In this document: positions 1 through 10,554 of the stretch, piece after piece
Layout: each line of letters opens with the position of its first letter
How positions within the stretch are numbered: position 1 is the stretch's first letter
From: Albula goreensis
Taxonomy: Eukaryota > Chordata > Actinopteri > Albuliformes > Albulidae
DNA length: 64,000 nt
Assembly: GCA_022829145.1 (NCBI GenBank)
Contig: CM040751.1
Span: 5,769,364-5,833,363 of the forward strand
Reading direction: 5' to 3'
Translations under genes and position numbers: made by a program
Notes under the pieces: model-generated
What the model was told of the DNA's origin: nothing
Databases searched by the model: none
What the model saw: the letters and a program-made list of their open reading frames with translations, nothing else

Positions 1-2085
1 CACTCTGGTTTTAAGAGATAAAATAGAAAATTTTGGTGGCATCCCAAAATTTTCCTTTTTGGAGGTAAGACTATAGTCTTATGTTTTTTTGGATTTTCGG
101 TGAAATGGACTTTTGCAATTTACTTCACTTGGAGACATTTCCGGTCACTTTTTGTACCATAAATCGGAAGAGCACATGTTTCACTATTGTTTTAAGAGAT
201 AAAATAGGAAATTGTGGTGGCATCCCAAAATTTTCCTTTTTGGAGGTAAGACTATAGTCTTATGTCTTTTTTGGATTTTCGGTGAAATAGAGTTATGCCA
301 TTTACTTCACTTGGAGACATTTCCGGTCACTTTTTGTACCATAAATAGGAAGAGCACATGTTTCACTCTTGTTTTAAGAGATAAAATAGAAAATTTTGGT
401 GGCATCCTAATCTTTTCCTTTTGGGAGGTAAAACTATAGTCTTATGTCTTTTTTGGATTTTCGGTGAAATAGAGTTTTGCGATTTACTTCACTTGGAGAC
501 ATTTTTGGTCACTTTTAGCACCATAAATAGGAAGAGCACATGTTTCACTCTTCTTTTAAGAGATAAAATAGGAAATTTTGGTGGCATCCCAAAATTTTCC
601 TTTTTGGAGGTAAGACTATAGTCTTATGTCTTTTTTGAATTTTCGGTGAAATAGACTTTTGCAATTTACTTCACTTGGAGACATTTCCGGTCACTTTTTG
701 TACCATAAATAGGAAGAGCACATGTTTCACTCTTGTTTCAAGAGATAAAATAGAAAATTTTGGTGGCATCCTAAAATTTTCCTTTTTGGAGGTAAGACTA
801 TAGTCTTTTGTCTTTTTTGGATTTCGGTGAAATAGAGTTTTGCGATTTACTTCACTTGGAGACATTTCCGGTCACTTTTTGTACCATAAATAGGAAGAGC
901 ACATGTTTCATTCTTGTTTTAAGAGATAAAATAGAAAATTTTGGTGGCATCCCAAAGTTTTCCTTTTTGACGTAAGACTATAGTCTTATGTCTTTTTTGG
1001 ATTTTCGGTGATATAGAGTTATGCCATTTACTTCGCTCGGAGACGTTTCCGCTCACTTTTTGTACCACAAATAGGAAGAGCACATGTTTCACTCTGGTTT
1101 TAAGAGATAAAATAGAAAATTTTGGTGGCATCCCAAAATTTTCCTTTTTGGAGGTAAGACTATAGTCTTATGTCTTTTTTGGATTTTCGGTGAAATAGAG
1201 TTTTGCGATTTACTTCACTTGGAGACATTTCCGGTCACTTTTAGCACCATAAATAGGAAGAGCACATGTTTCACTCTTCTTTTAAGAGATAAAATAGGAA
1301 ATTTTGGTGGCATCCCAAAATTTTCCTTTTTGGAGGTAAGACTATAGTCTTATGTCTTTTTTGGATTTTCGGTGAAATGGACTTTTGCAATTTACTTCAC
1401 TTGGAGACATTTCCGGTCACTTCTTCTCCCATAAATAGGAAGAGAACATGTTTCAATCTTGTTTAAAGAGATAAAATAGAAAATTTTGGTGGCATCCCAT
1501 TGTTTCCTTTTTGGAGGTAAGAATTTAGTCTTATGTCTTTTTTGGATTTCGGTGAAATAGCGTTTTGCGATTTATTTCATTTGGAGACATTTCCGGTCAC
1601 TTTTTGTACAATAAATAGGAAGAGCACATGTTTCACTATTGTTTGAAGAGATAAAATAGAAAATTTTGGTGGCATCCTAAACTTTTCCTTTTTGGAGGTA
1701 AGACTATTGTCTTAATGTCTTTTTTGGATTTTCGGTGAAATACACTTTTGCAATTTACTTCCCTTATGGATATTTCGGTCACTTTTTATTCCATAAATAC
1801 AAAGTTCACATGTTTTAAGATTGTTTTCAGTGATGAAATTGAAAGTTTTGGTGGCATGCCATTTTTTCCCTTTCTGGAGGTTAAGTCCGTTGTCTTATTT
1901 CTTTTTTGAATTTTTGGTGAAATCCACTGTTGCAATTTCCTTCAGTTTTAACCAGTTATGACAACTTTTTTCCCAGAAATAGCATGTGCACATGTTTTAC
2001 ATGTGTTTTAAGACAAAACATAAGACATTTTGGTGGCATCCCATTTTTCCCTTTTTGCAGGTAACACTATTGTGTCATTCAGTCT
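1..2085. repeat. Satellite array, about 182-bp unit, right-hand edge
   Basis: The block GGAAGAGCACATGTTT, or a diverged form of it, recurs at 166, 348, 530, 712, 893, 1074, 1256, 1438, 1618, about 1799 and about 1979, giving periods of 180-182 bp. The array is cut by the left end of the window, so its true size is unknown. Typical units carry a 16-bp perfect palindrome TAAGACTATAGTCTTA (first at 66-81) and a 10-bp inverted repeat AAAATTTTGG / CCAAAATTTT with a 7-nt loop (27-36 and 44-53). Units up to about 1620 differ by a few bases; those after 1740 are much more diverged, and the last recognisable piece ends near 2085. Short open frames inside it are read-through of repeat units, not genes. 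Unit length and dyads are compatible with a nucleosomal or centromeric-type satellite, but that role is inference. Confidence 0.93.
348..1798. repeat. Two tandem copies of a four-unit higher-order repeat
   Basis: Diagnostic variants recur every four units, about 726 bp. The units at 348 and 1074 follow a GCCATTT variant. The units at 530 and 1256 share GCGATTT plus TTTTAGCACC in place of TTTTTGTACC. The units at 712 and 1438 share GCAATTT and are preceded by CACTCTTCTTTT. The units at 893 and 1618 share GCGATTT and a one-base deletion (GGATTTCGG). Offsets are 726, 726, 726 and 725. The unit at 166 does not fit the four-unit phase, since it resembles those at 712 and 1438, so the register changes near the left end. 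Confidence 0.75.
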
Positions 2086-3030
2086 CCAAAATAAGTCAGC
2101 AATATTTAAAATTGTCAGCAATCTTTTATTTTGTGTTCAGTGTCTTACCTTTAATTGCATATTTAAACATTGATATATTTATATTCATGGCTTCCTGCAT
2201 GTGTGTTCAGTCCAATCAGCGTTAATTCAGGAATATGTCTTTTTGCTGCAAATGTCGAAAGAGCTGAATGCAATCAACCATTTTGTGAAACCAAAAGTAC
2301 GGTTTATCATTGGAGTAGGCCCGACAGATGGAACAGATCCGAGAAGGCTGTGAAGTGGCGAAACGTAAATGCGCGCACCCGAGCAATCAACATGAAGACA
2401 TGGCACATTAAGAAGCACATTTTGTTTCAAAACACCAAGGACCCCAGATTCAACAAGCAATTCATGAGAGCGAATGTTCCAAATTTAAGCTTGAGTAGGT
2501 AAAGCAATCCTAATATACATAAATGCATAATCACTGAAAAAATAATTGGCACTTCAAATGGAGATGCGGGGCAAATGGAAAGTACAGTTAAAAGGTTTTC
2601 ACAGAAAAATAGGTACCGAAGTCTTGAAGTCATCTACCCTCATACAAGCTATATGCGCTATCACATTTATCATCCTGTTTACTTTATGAGATTACCAGGA
2701 TTCCATTCCTAAAGCGCTTTTCATATGTTTCTCAAATCCTTTTAGTAGATTAGCCTGTGCATTCGAAGTTGGCAAAAACATCCTGTGAGCATGCACATCT
2801 TCCTGTTCCAGCCCAAGAAAAAATAAAAAAAGGCAGACAGACAGGCAGATATAGGTAGCAGGGGGCAATCTTGGGGGAAACAGTCAGTAGAGGCTGTATG
2901 GAATAAATTTAAAAATGTGTGCTAGCCCAGGGATTGCATCTTAATAGGTTGATGTTTCAAATCTACCCTGACAATTGGGGGGCTGGTTCCCCAGGGGTTT
3001 CACAGGAAAGATTTTTTTCCGCTTTTTTTT
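2086..3030. other. Spacer next to the satellite, no gene recognised
   Basis: AT-rich unique-looking sequence. A frame of 110 codons at 2170-2502 resembles no family I know and overlaps frames on the other strand. 2330-2400 keeps several CpGs. A small GACA-type run lies near 2833-2850. Confidence 0.6.
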
Positions 3031-3285
3031 TACTTTTATCAATGTCTCCTCACAATGGAGATACTTCCAGCTGTTTAGAGCTCCAGTGCCTCCCGCCCGC
3101 AAATACAAAAGGGAGGTTATCCCGATTTGAGCACGCCGCGCCATCCCCCGCGGTTAATGAGTCTATCTGCCAGGAGCTTTCATCCTGGCTGTAAGGCGGA
3201 GGGAAAAAACGGCTAGACTGGAATGGGATGAAAGTGTTCTGCAGTGTGGGTTGTCAATAACAAGGGTGTAATTTATTTTTTTTTC
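3031..3285. promoter_or_regulatory. Candidate conserved non-coding island
   Basis: Compositionally complex, with a CpG cluster (GCACGCCGCGCC at about 3130, CCCCGCGGTTAATGAG at about 3147) in an otherwise CpG-poor surrounding. It holds a TTAATGAG homeodomain-type site. No open frame of a known family. Called only on composition. Confidence 0.3.
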
Positions 3286-5689
3286 TTCCCTGCCTTCTTC
3301 CATGACAGAGTTTGCTGCCTGCGTTTCAGGCTATGGTAAACACTGTGGAGAAACTGTCAGTGCTGACACTTTGAGAAAATAAACCAGACTTTTTATGAAA
3401 CAAACAGGCAGCCAATGAGAGGCATGCCTTCTGTCTACCACATAAATTCTTTGGTTATGTTTCTTTGGTTTTTTTAACCATGAACAAAGACACACCAGTG
3501 CTATTCCCAGCAAAAGTGGTAGGATTCACCACAAGAATACCCACAGGTCAGTGAAACACAGTAACAGAAGAATCTCATGAAAGCATCATACGGCTTTTTG
3601 AAGTGCCAGAAGCACCAGATGATTCAGTGGAACGCGGACATAGAAAGATAAAGGTGTTTTCCTTGTTCTCCCGAATTGTCCACGAGGTATTTCCTTTTCA
3701 GATAATTGGGCGACGATGATGAAAAAAGCCAGTCCTGACTCCGATATTGGAGCTGGGGGAGAAATATCGTACAAAATCAAATCAAAGGAACTTCATATTC
3801 CATCACCACTCAGAGAACCAGTGAGTCAGAAACTGGTGAAGACAACAGCCACACAGATAAAACAAGGTGAAGGAGGATTTCTGGGCTTTGAACCCGGCAG
3901 GCAATCATACGTTTCATTTATCACCTCACACCTGTGCTCCGTTTGCCACTGTGCACTGAATATATTTCACTTCATAAAAATGATATTGGGTAAAGCTACA
4001 GAAATCATGTCAAGACCACCTCGATTCCAGGTATCAAATAAAATGAAATAGCAATGGTATGGGGCTACACCATGCAGTGTTACTCGAGTTTAATCAAATA
4101 CATGGAAAGCTTATTAAAAAAAAAAAAAAAAAAAAAAACATTTACTTATATTTTCTTTTATTTGAAGAATTTTTTTTTGTAGGAAATGGTTTGCACTAAC
4201 ACGAAAGCCTTGAAAGGAATATATTGTGACTCTTCACATGCCACAGACAGTGAATCCTATGCTTTCCCATTAAATGGCTTGAATAGGGGATGAGGGCTTC
4301 ACTTCCTCCATCAAGACTTCTGAGTAACTTTACATTGCAGCTCCCACCTCTCAGTGATCATGACTGATCTTAAGAAATGGTTTGGGGTGGTTTCAGAAAA
4401 CAGTGGGAAAGATTCAGTTAAACAGTTTATTCTTTTCATCTCAGGGCATAAGACATTCAAACAAGAAGTCTTTTTAAAGCAAACATTTCAACAAATTTTT
4501 CCTTTAATTGTTAAATAGAACAGTGTGAGCCCTTGAAGAGATTAAAGTCTGTTTTGATTGAATGGTACATGTCCTTAAAAGGTATAAGTATGTTTGATTG
4601 AATCTAGCCTACCTCATTCTTGGCCAGGCATTGTAAATGCAAAGATATAAAAATCCTGGACACCAGGTTAAAGAGGGTTGTACTTTAATAATTCATCACC
4701 ATAAGTCTGATGTCTGTGTTTACTTGCTGTGTATTGGTGAACAGATAGAGAGTGTATGGGATCTGGTATTTTCATGGTTTTTTCATCTGCCAAAAACCTG
4801 ATTACCATTGACATGGTGTGACAGAACTTGCATTCAGGCTCCACCAAGCCCCAGTCCCATCTTTCCAGCCATTTTGGCTCTGGGGCCATGAATCCAATGG
4901 TTGCCATTTTGTTTCCATCATTTGCTTCTGTCTCTTCTCAGTTCCCTTAAAATGTATGGGAAAGCTTTGTACTTTGGTTACAGTTCTCCACAAGTTTCAG
5001 AACTGCAATGCTGCCCCAAAAGCTTGATAACAGTATTGGGCAGAATGCCCTGCTTTCTTACCGAAGGAAAGAAAGCAAGCAAGCAAAAAGAGTTATTAAA
5101 AACTGAAGGACAAAAACAAGAGCAGTACTCTACACAATATAACCAGTCATCACATCTCAGTTTGGTCTTTAAACTGCTGCTCACAAGGTGCACTGACCTC
5201 TTCCCCCCTCCGACCTTTGCAGTGTGTCTTTTTCAGCTCTACAGTTTTTGCCTTTGGCACGACTGTTTTCCTGAATTACTAATTCATGTTCCAGACTCAA
5301 ACAAAACTAAGAAAGATGCCGAGAAGGGCATGAGGGAAATTAAATCCACCATGAAACTTTTTATTTTTTTTCTCCAGTCGCTCTGGACTGGTCTGACCCT
5401 AAGTGACAAAATGCCTTTTCCATCTGTTTGATTTTATTTTGATTTTAGTTACTGTCACCATTTCCCGCAGTTGTCCTGTGTTTTGTCATGGCGTTATTGA
5501 TCAACAGCGCTTGTTCCAAATGTCTGTATTATAATCCCTCTGTTCGTGTTTTTGGGGAACAGAGTTTGAGACTCTCAGTTTCACTTTTTGACTGTTCAGT
5601 TTTATTGCATGACTTTGATTAATTGGGGGGGAAAAAAACATTTATTTTCAAATTCTGCACATACTGTGAATGTGCTTCTTTTTGATACT
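3286..5689. other. Non-coding stretch with a poly-A tract
   Basis: No gene recognised. A run of about 23 A lies at 4116-4138; I see no retroposed gene body or target duplication beside it. The 176-codon frame at 4901-5431 has no recognisable domain and is overlapped by opposite-strand frames, so I treat it as chance. Confidence 0.6.
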
Positions 5690-6480
5690 CAGGTGAATTT
5701 ACATGTGACTTGACTGCCAGGGTCATCTCTCATTTGCCCAAATTGTTGTAAATGCTGTATTCGGTCTTTTTCGTGAACAGAGGTTTTTTCCCCCATTTTT
5801 TCAAATTGTATTGGAGCAGTCACTTGTTTTATGGTGCTGGCTGGTAATTTTGAGAGTTTTTCCTTGATTTCCATTTCTGGTTTCTTGAATTCCTTCAGAT
5901 CTGTGTGATGATTGAAGGAATATTTGAATCACCTGTGGACTGCAGTGTGGGGACTGGCTCATAATCAGTGATTGAGAGCAGGTGTATGTCATTCCTTCTC
6001 AGCCAATGAGGGTGTGACCACGCCCTTTCTGTTGGGCTTTTCAGGGGCAGCAGTTTGTCATTCTGGTTATCATTTTTGTCTGGGATAAGATTTCATATTT
6101 GAAAGAGAAAGCGAAAGAGAAACAGAAAGCTGTATGAATAACCTCTGATCTTTGTAGGGGTAGTTTTTAGGTTCCCTCTCAGATTTGTCAGCCATTTGAG
6201 GCAGGGCTTCATCCAGAAGTTTTTAATATGTTTATTTCTCGTTCTTCTGGGCTGTAACAGGCAATTGATTGAAATCCATTAGTTTGCCTCAAAGTTGCCC
6301 TGTAAGCTACATATTTTGGTTCTTTAATTTTTCAAGAAAGCATGTTTGTTACAATATATTGGAGAAGTTGTCACAAGCAACATATTTAGCCTATTTTGTT
6401 TAATTTCATGTGGTTGGGAACTGATTTTGAGCTGCCCTTCCTGATTGGTGGAGGTTTATGTTTTCATTCCAACCACAGTA
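5690..6480 (+). repeat. Dispersed repeat R1, copy A
   Basis: Shares blocks in the same order with 43690-44470 and 53130-53900. These include GGTGCTGGCTGGTAATTT (about 5834), TGAATCACCTGTGG (about 5925), CAGTGTGGGGACTGGCT (about 5943), ATCAGTGATTGAGAGCAGG (about 5963), CCCTTTCTGTTGGGCTTTT (about 6023), GGGGCAGCAGTTTG (about 6042) and TTTCATGTGGTTGGGAACTG (about 6405). No coding capacity is visible. CCAAT-type boxes (GCCAATGAG) precede the GGGCTTTTCAGGGGCAGCAG block, so a promoter-bearing element such as a solo LTR is one possibility. The family name is unknown to me. Confidence 0.72.
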
Positions 6481-6529
6481 TAAAGTGTGGAAATATATTT
6501 CATATTTTTTTCCCATCATTTGCAATTGG

Positions 6530-6531
<2 letters not shown>

Positions 6532-6567
<36 letters not shown>
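6532..6567. repeat. (AC)18 microsatellite
   Basis: Pure AC dinucleotide run of about 36 bp just right of R1 copy A. Confidence 0.97.
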
Positions 6568-6568
<1 letters not shown>

Positions 6569-6569
<1 letters not shown>

Positions 6570-6889
6570 CTAAAATGCCAAATGCCTATATAATGCCCAG
6601 CTGCCAAGGATTCGTAAACAGCTCAAATACATGGCTTGTGTCGGTAATGACAAAAGAACTGATTGTCTTGTATTCCATGGCATATGTATTAACTGTAGTG
6701 TTTTCAAAACATTTTATTACACGCAGAGCTATGATACATTGATACATCTATTAACAATGCAGATAAGATTTTATTTTGTCAATGATTAGTGTGGAAAATG
6801 TGAGTATTCTGCCTCGATATGAGCTCTACATTCCGTGGATATTATATGAATAGATTCTGTTCCCTGGTTACATGTTAAGCTTTGATTAA
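6569..6889. other. Non-coding spacer
   Basis: AT-rich sequence with no frame, repeat or motif I can support. Confidence 0.6.
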
Positions 6890-7400
6890 TGACAGTGGTG
6901 AAGGCCCTTAGATATCAGATATCGCACACCCTGAAGATAAAACAATTTCCGCATTCACTCCTTCCTCTTTTCTCTGGGCCCGTCGGCATCTTTCACGACA
7001 CGCTCAAATGCCGCGTCAGTCACGGGAGGCCAAATAAACGATGCAAAACGGCTCAGCCCGCGACACAGATGAATGACCGTCGGGTGTCTTGGTTTTGATT
7101 GGCCGGGGCGGCCATTAAAAAAATCGGCCTAGCCCCAGTCTGCCGTTTTGGCGAACAGGCGGCGATCGTTAGATCTGTGCGCATTAAAAAGGATGGCACG
7201 CATGGATTTACATTATGGCCTCAAGGTTTTGAGGATTTATTGGACAGAGTGGCATACCATTTGTTGCCTGGCGATTTCAGATCGTGGTCTGTATTTTTTA
7301 TTTTACTGGGCTGCAATGATATTCACAGACGAATGCGGCCGTTTTCTCACTGCCAAGCGGAATGTGCCGTGAAGCGCAATCGCAAGGCTGAGTGAGTCCC
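6890..7400. promoter_or_regulatory. Candidate conserved non-coding island, CpG-retaining
   Basis: About 500 bp with many more CpGs than its neighbours (CCCGTCGGCATC, CACGACACGCTC, ATGCCGCGTCAGTCACGGG, GGCGGCGATCGTTAG). It has a GATTGG (reverse CCAAT) next to CCGGGGCGGCC at about 7097-7112. Open frames on the + strand (7099-7395 and 7148-7372) overlap in different phases and match nothing known. It looks like a selected regulatory element or a very small CpG island; there is no transcript evidence. Confidence 0.42.
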
Positions 7401-7961
7401 ACTGATCTTAAATGCTAACTCATGGAGTGAGGAATGGCTCGAGGTAAAACATTGGACTTTGAAAAGCAATCTGATGGGGAAAGAAAAAAAAATATTCCGA
7501 CAATGCATTTCAAAACGGTAAAGAAAGTTGTCGTTTAGGCATCTATGTCTGCTGAAATGCCATTCTTCTCCATGAAGGGCAGTCTGCTTATGAAGGTGTT
7601 TGTGCCTTAACACCACTGACAGATCTATATTTCATCCTGTTAGAGCATTTTTCTCATGCTGTGGTCCTCACTCCTGGTTTTGGGGAGACTCATGTGGTGT
7701 CATTTTTTGTCAGTAGTCAGGGTCTAACTAACCAATTAAACCAGTCTCTTGGGTATGAATTTATTGTTAAGCTTGGAGCAAAAAACAAAAACCAGCATAC
7801 AGGTGTGACCCTTCAGGACTTGGATTGATGACCATTGTTGTTTGGCAGAGCCCTACAGTCTCGTATTGAACGCAGAATTTGCCATCTGTCAGTGTTGAAT
7901 GTGACCAAAAGTCCTCCGGGTAAGTTAATAATTGGCTGGAGCATTCCCTGTGGGAGAAAGA
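7401..7961. other. Non-coding spacer
   Basis: No gene or repeat recognised; several short A-rich runs (for example about 7483-7492). Confidence 0.6.
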
Positions 7962-7990
7962 GGGAAGGGGGTGGGGGTGGGGGTGGGGGT
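7962..7990 (+). repeat. G-rich tract, quadruplex motif
   Basis: Five G tracts (7962-7964, 7967-7971, 7973-7977, 7979-7983, 7985-7989) separated by AA or single T, mostly a GGGGGT hexamer repeat. This satisfies the usual G3+N1-7 quadruplex pattern with very short loops. Confidence 0.9.
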
Positions 7991-8692
7991 CAGAAAATCT
8001 ACGTCTTTTTGTGTATCAGTTACGATCAATCAGGTTTTCACAACCTACCTGAAAAGCTACACATGACATGTCCTCCTTGGACTGAATGTCAATGGGATTG
8101 GCCTCAACTCCCTGCTGGACTGCAGAGTGTAATAAAGCAGTGGCAAGACCTCTTGTCTTTCGCAGACGTAGTACATGCTGATCTACGTTTTCACCAACTG
8201 AAGCAGCGGGATCAATAGAAAGCCCTAGGAAACATGAACTGGGCATTGTACATGAGGAGAATTTTACTAATTTAACAACATGTAAAGATTATCAAGGGAA
8301 ACTTATCATTGAGCATTGAGGCAAAGCCCCTATTCACGATGCAGTTTTCAGATTCAATTTGTGGATCTGTATTTATTTACCAAGGTATCTGATGTTATAC
8401 ATTGTTAAGTACCCTCAACATCATTCATGCCATAATCGGGATCAACTATTCAAGCATTAAAATCCTCAAATAAATAAATGGCATCAGTGCAGTTGAGAAT
8501 ACAGCGTACTTGAGTCAACAGATGGATATAAAAAATTAAAGCATGCCATCTCCATGGTCAATTCTCTACAGGAAGGTAGCATGAAAAAAGGAATAATTTG
8601 AGCTCAGATTCTGTGTTTAAATCGTTATCCGTTTTATCTTTATTTATCAGTATCTCAATTTATCTTTATCCTTTTTCCGTGTTATCTTTGTA
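7991..8692. other. Non-coding spacer
   Basis: No recognisable gene, repeat or island; the open frames over 8016-8246 oppose each other. Confidence 0.6.
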
Positions 8693-8727
8693 CTCTGAAA
8701 TATGTATCAATTGTACATATTTCAGAG
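8693..8727. repeat. Perfect 14-bp inverted repeat
   Basis: CTCTGAAATATGTA (8693-8706) and its exact reverse complement TACATATTTCAGAG (8714-8727) flank a 7-nt spacer. No transposon body or target duplication is visible around it. Confidence 0.9.
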
Positions 8728-8739
8728 AGGAAAAAGTTT

Positions 8740-8965
8740 GTGAATGAACCCTCTGTTCTCATGTCAGGAGGCGTTCGGGTCAGGAGAGAACATGTTCATG
8801 CTTTTCCAAGAGCTTTCACTCGGCAGGATGATAAATCAAGCGCCAAACTCCTTTGGACAGCAAAATTCCTCATTCCTTGCTGTGCTGGGCCGCGCACCTC
8901 TCCACCTCTGCCTGATATCTGCCTTTCATTTCAATCCCTCTCTTCACTCGGTGTTATCTGAAAGA
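8740..8965. promoter_or_regulatory. Candidate conserved non-coding island
   Basis: Non-repetitive, with CpG-containing blocks (GAGGCGTTCGGGTCAGG, AATCAAGCGCCAAACTCC, GGGCCGCGCACC) between AT-rich flanks. Two + strand frames overlap out of phase, which argues against coding. Confidence 0.3.
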
Positions 8966-9148
8966 ATACACAAGATGAAAACACGATTTTGAAGTTGTAT
9001 TTATCCACTCACACCCTGTTTTTTTTCTTTTGTTTGAAAAGGTAACCTGAAACAATGATTTATTGAAGACTATATCATTTTTCAATGAAACTTACTTAAG
9101 CAGTTCAAATACATCACAGAAAGTAATTCAGAGCAAGGATTTGCCCTG

Positions 9149-9149
<1 letters not shown>

Positions 9150-9178
<29 letters not shown>
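9150..9178. repeat. (AT)14 microsatellite
   Basis: Pure TA/AT run of about 29 bp followed by TTTATTTT and a T-run. Confidence 0.95.
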
Positions 9179-9182
<4 letters not shown>

Positions 9183-9794
9183 TTTTTTTTTTTAATTCCT
9201 GTGTACCATGGATTGATATAGGTGTTTGGGCTGAGGCTGCAGACTGGTCCCATTTTTGGGTTTTAATTTCTTCACAATTTCATTCTGAGTACAGGGGATT
9301 CCACTGTTTCCTCAGTTTCTAGTTATCATCTGTTTGCTTATGTGTGAAACATACCATTGTTTCACGATGCCTTTTCCAATTGTAAAAATAATCCCATGGC
9401 ATTTGTGTTCTATTGCCCAGAGGGTTTTATTGCTTCGTCCTGAAACTAGCAAGGTGCAGTCCCCTCTGAGGAGCATGTGCCTGTCAGATATTGCTAGAGT
9501 AATAGTTTTATTATTCGTTTTACTTATAGTAATAATCAAAGTATTACTCCAAGCAAAAAACCTTGAAAATTCATGTTGATATTCAATCAAAGTTTTAGGC
9601 ACTGTCTCTAATTTGAGAGACAATTTGCTGCAATGACAAACATGATCAGCATTTTTTTAAATCGTGGAAAATCAGAAAACGGGAAAATTTTTGAGCCATA
9701 ATTATAATATGATGTTTTCCATTGCTCCTTAAGAATAATTTGCTTCCATTTTTGCAGCAAATATCATGAATGTTTGCAGCTGAATATTTGCTGA
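9179..9794. other. Non-coding AT-rich spacer
   Basis: No gene recognised. Frames on both strands over 9312-9623 overlap and match nothing. Confidence 0.6.
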
Positions 9795-9890
9795 GGTGAC
9801 ACAGGGTTAAGTTTTGCACTCAAGGGTAAAACGGCGGTGCACTGTCAGGGAAAGGAACCTGCCATCTAATGGCTTCTTAATCTGCTGGCT
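9795..9890 (+). repeat. Short dispersed element, GCTCAAGGG type, copy 1
   Basis: GGGTTAAGTTTTGCACTCAA, then GGGTAAAACGGCGGTGCACT and AGGGAAAGGAACCTGCC, has the layout of a short interspersed repeat common in fish genomes (core CTTGCTCAAGGGTACAACGG, then GGGAATCGAACCTGCAACC, quoted from memory). Two better copies lie at 22680-22840 and 50745-50870. Confidence 0.5.
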
Positions 9891-10333
9891 CAAGTACAAC
9901 ACATTACAACCTTAATCCAAAATAGGACTTTAATTAAGAGCAAAGAAAAGACGCCCACTGGGCCTCCAGGTCTGAAACTGCCTACGTGCTCTCTGTAGTC
10001 TTCTACAAGTTTTTCAAATCACAATTCAGCCCAAATTACAGCTATGGGCTGTCACGACAAAGTGACCGTTCATTTTGAGTGTTTACACTTTTGTGTAAAG
10101 AAAAGAAACAGCAAATTTCAGATACATTAAAAACAGATTTTTGGTTGCCTTGGCTCATGCTAAAAGACAGAACTTCCTGTACATATCTCAACAAATACTG
10201 GAAATGCGTACACACACAATGTTTGGACTTATGGGCGATCCTGTAAATTTTACACCAACTTTGTTCAATGTTGTCCTGATTGTTACAATTGAACATTCAA
10301 ATGAAATATGCAGTGGATACTGGTCTGAGGGTT

Positions 10334-10368
<35 letters not shown>

Positions 10369-10554
10369 AACTCAACAGTCGATGCAGACAGTCCTTCTCC
10401 TGAGGTTGTGTTGCCTCATGACAGACGCCATGACAACTGTGATGAGACCAACAGAGCTCTTCTCTTTCAGTGCACCATTAAGCAAATTGGACATTAACTA
10501 AAGCAGTAACTGCTCTCATCAATTTTGTCATGGGGAGAAAACACAGACCTCGTC
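9891..10554. other. Non-coding stretch with T31 tract
   Basis: No gene recognised. A run of about 31 T occupies 10335-10365. Open frames running through it simply read poly-Phe or poly-Lys. Confidence 0.65.

Noticed and set aside
212..1131. Repeated frames (YHKS- and WIFGEIE-like peptides) near the window start
   Set aside because: Same peptide recurs every satellite unit on both strands; it is read-through of the 182-bp repeat.
4116..4138. A23 tract as the tail of a retroposed gene
   Set aside because: No recognisable gene body, polyadenylation signal or target-site duplication beside it.
4901..5431. 176-codon open frame on +, the longest in the window
   Set aside because: No domain, no codon-bias cue, no splice or promoter context, and opposite-strand frames overlap it. 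A frame of this length is expected by chance in 64 kb.
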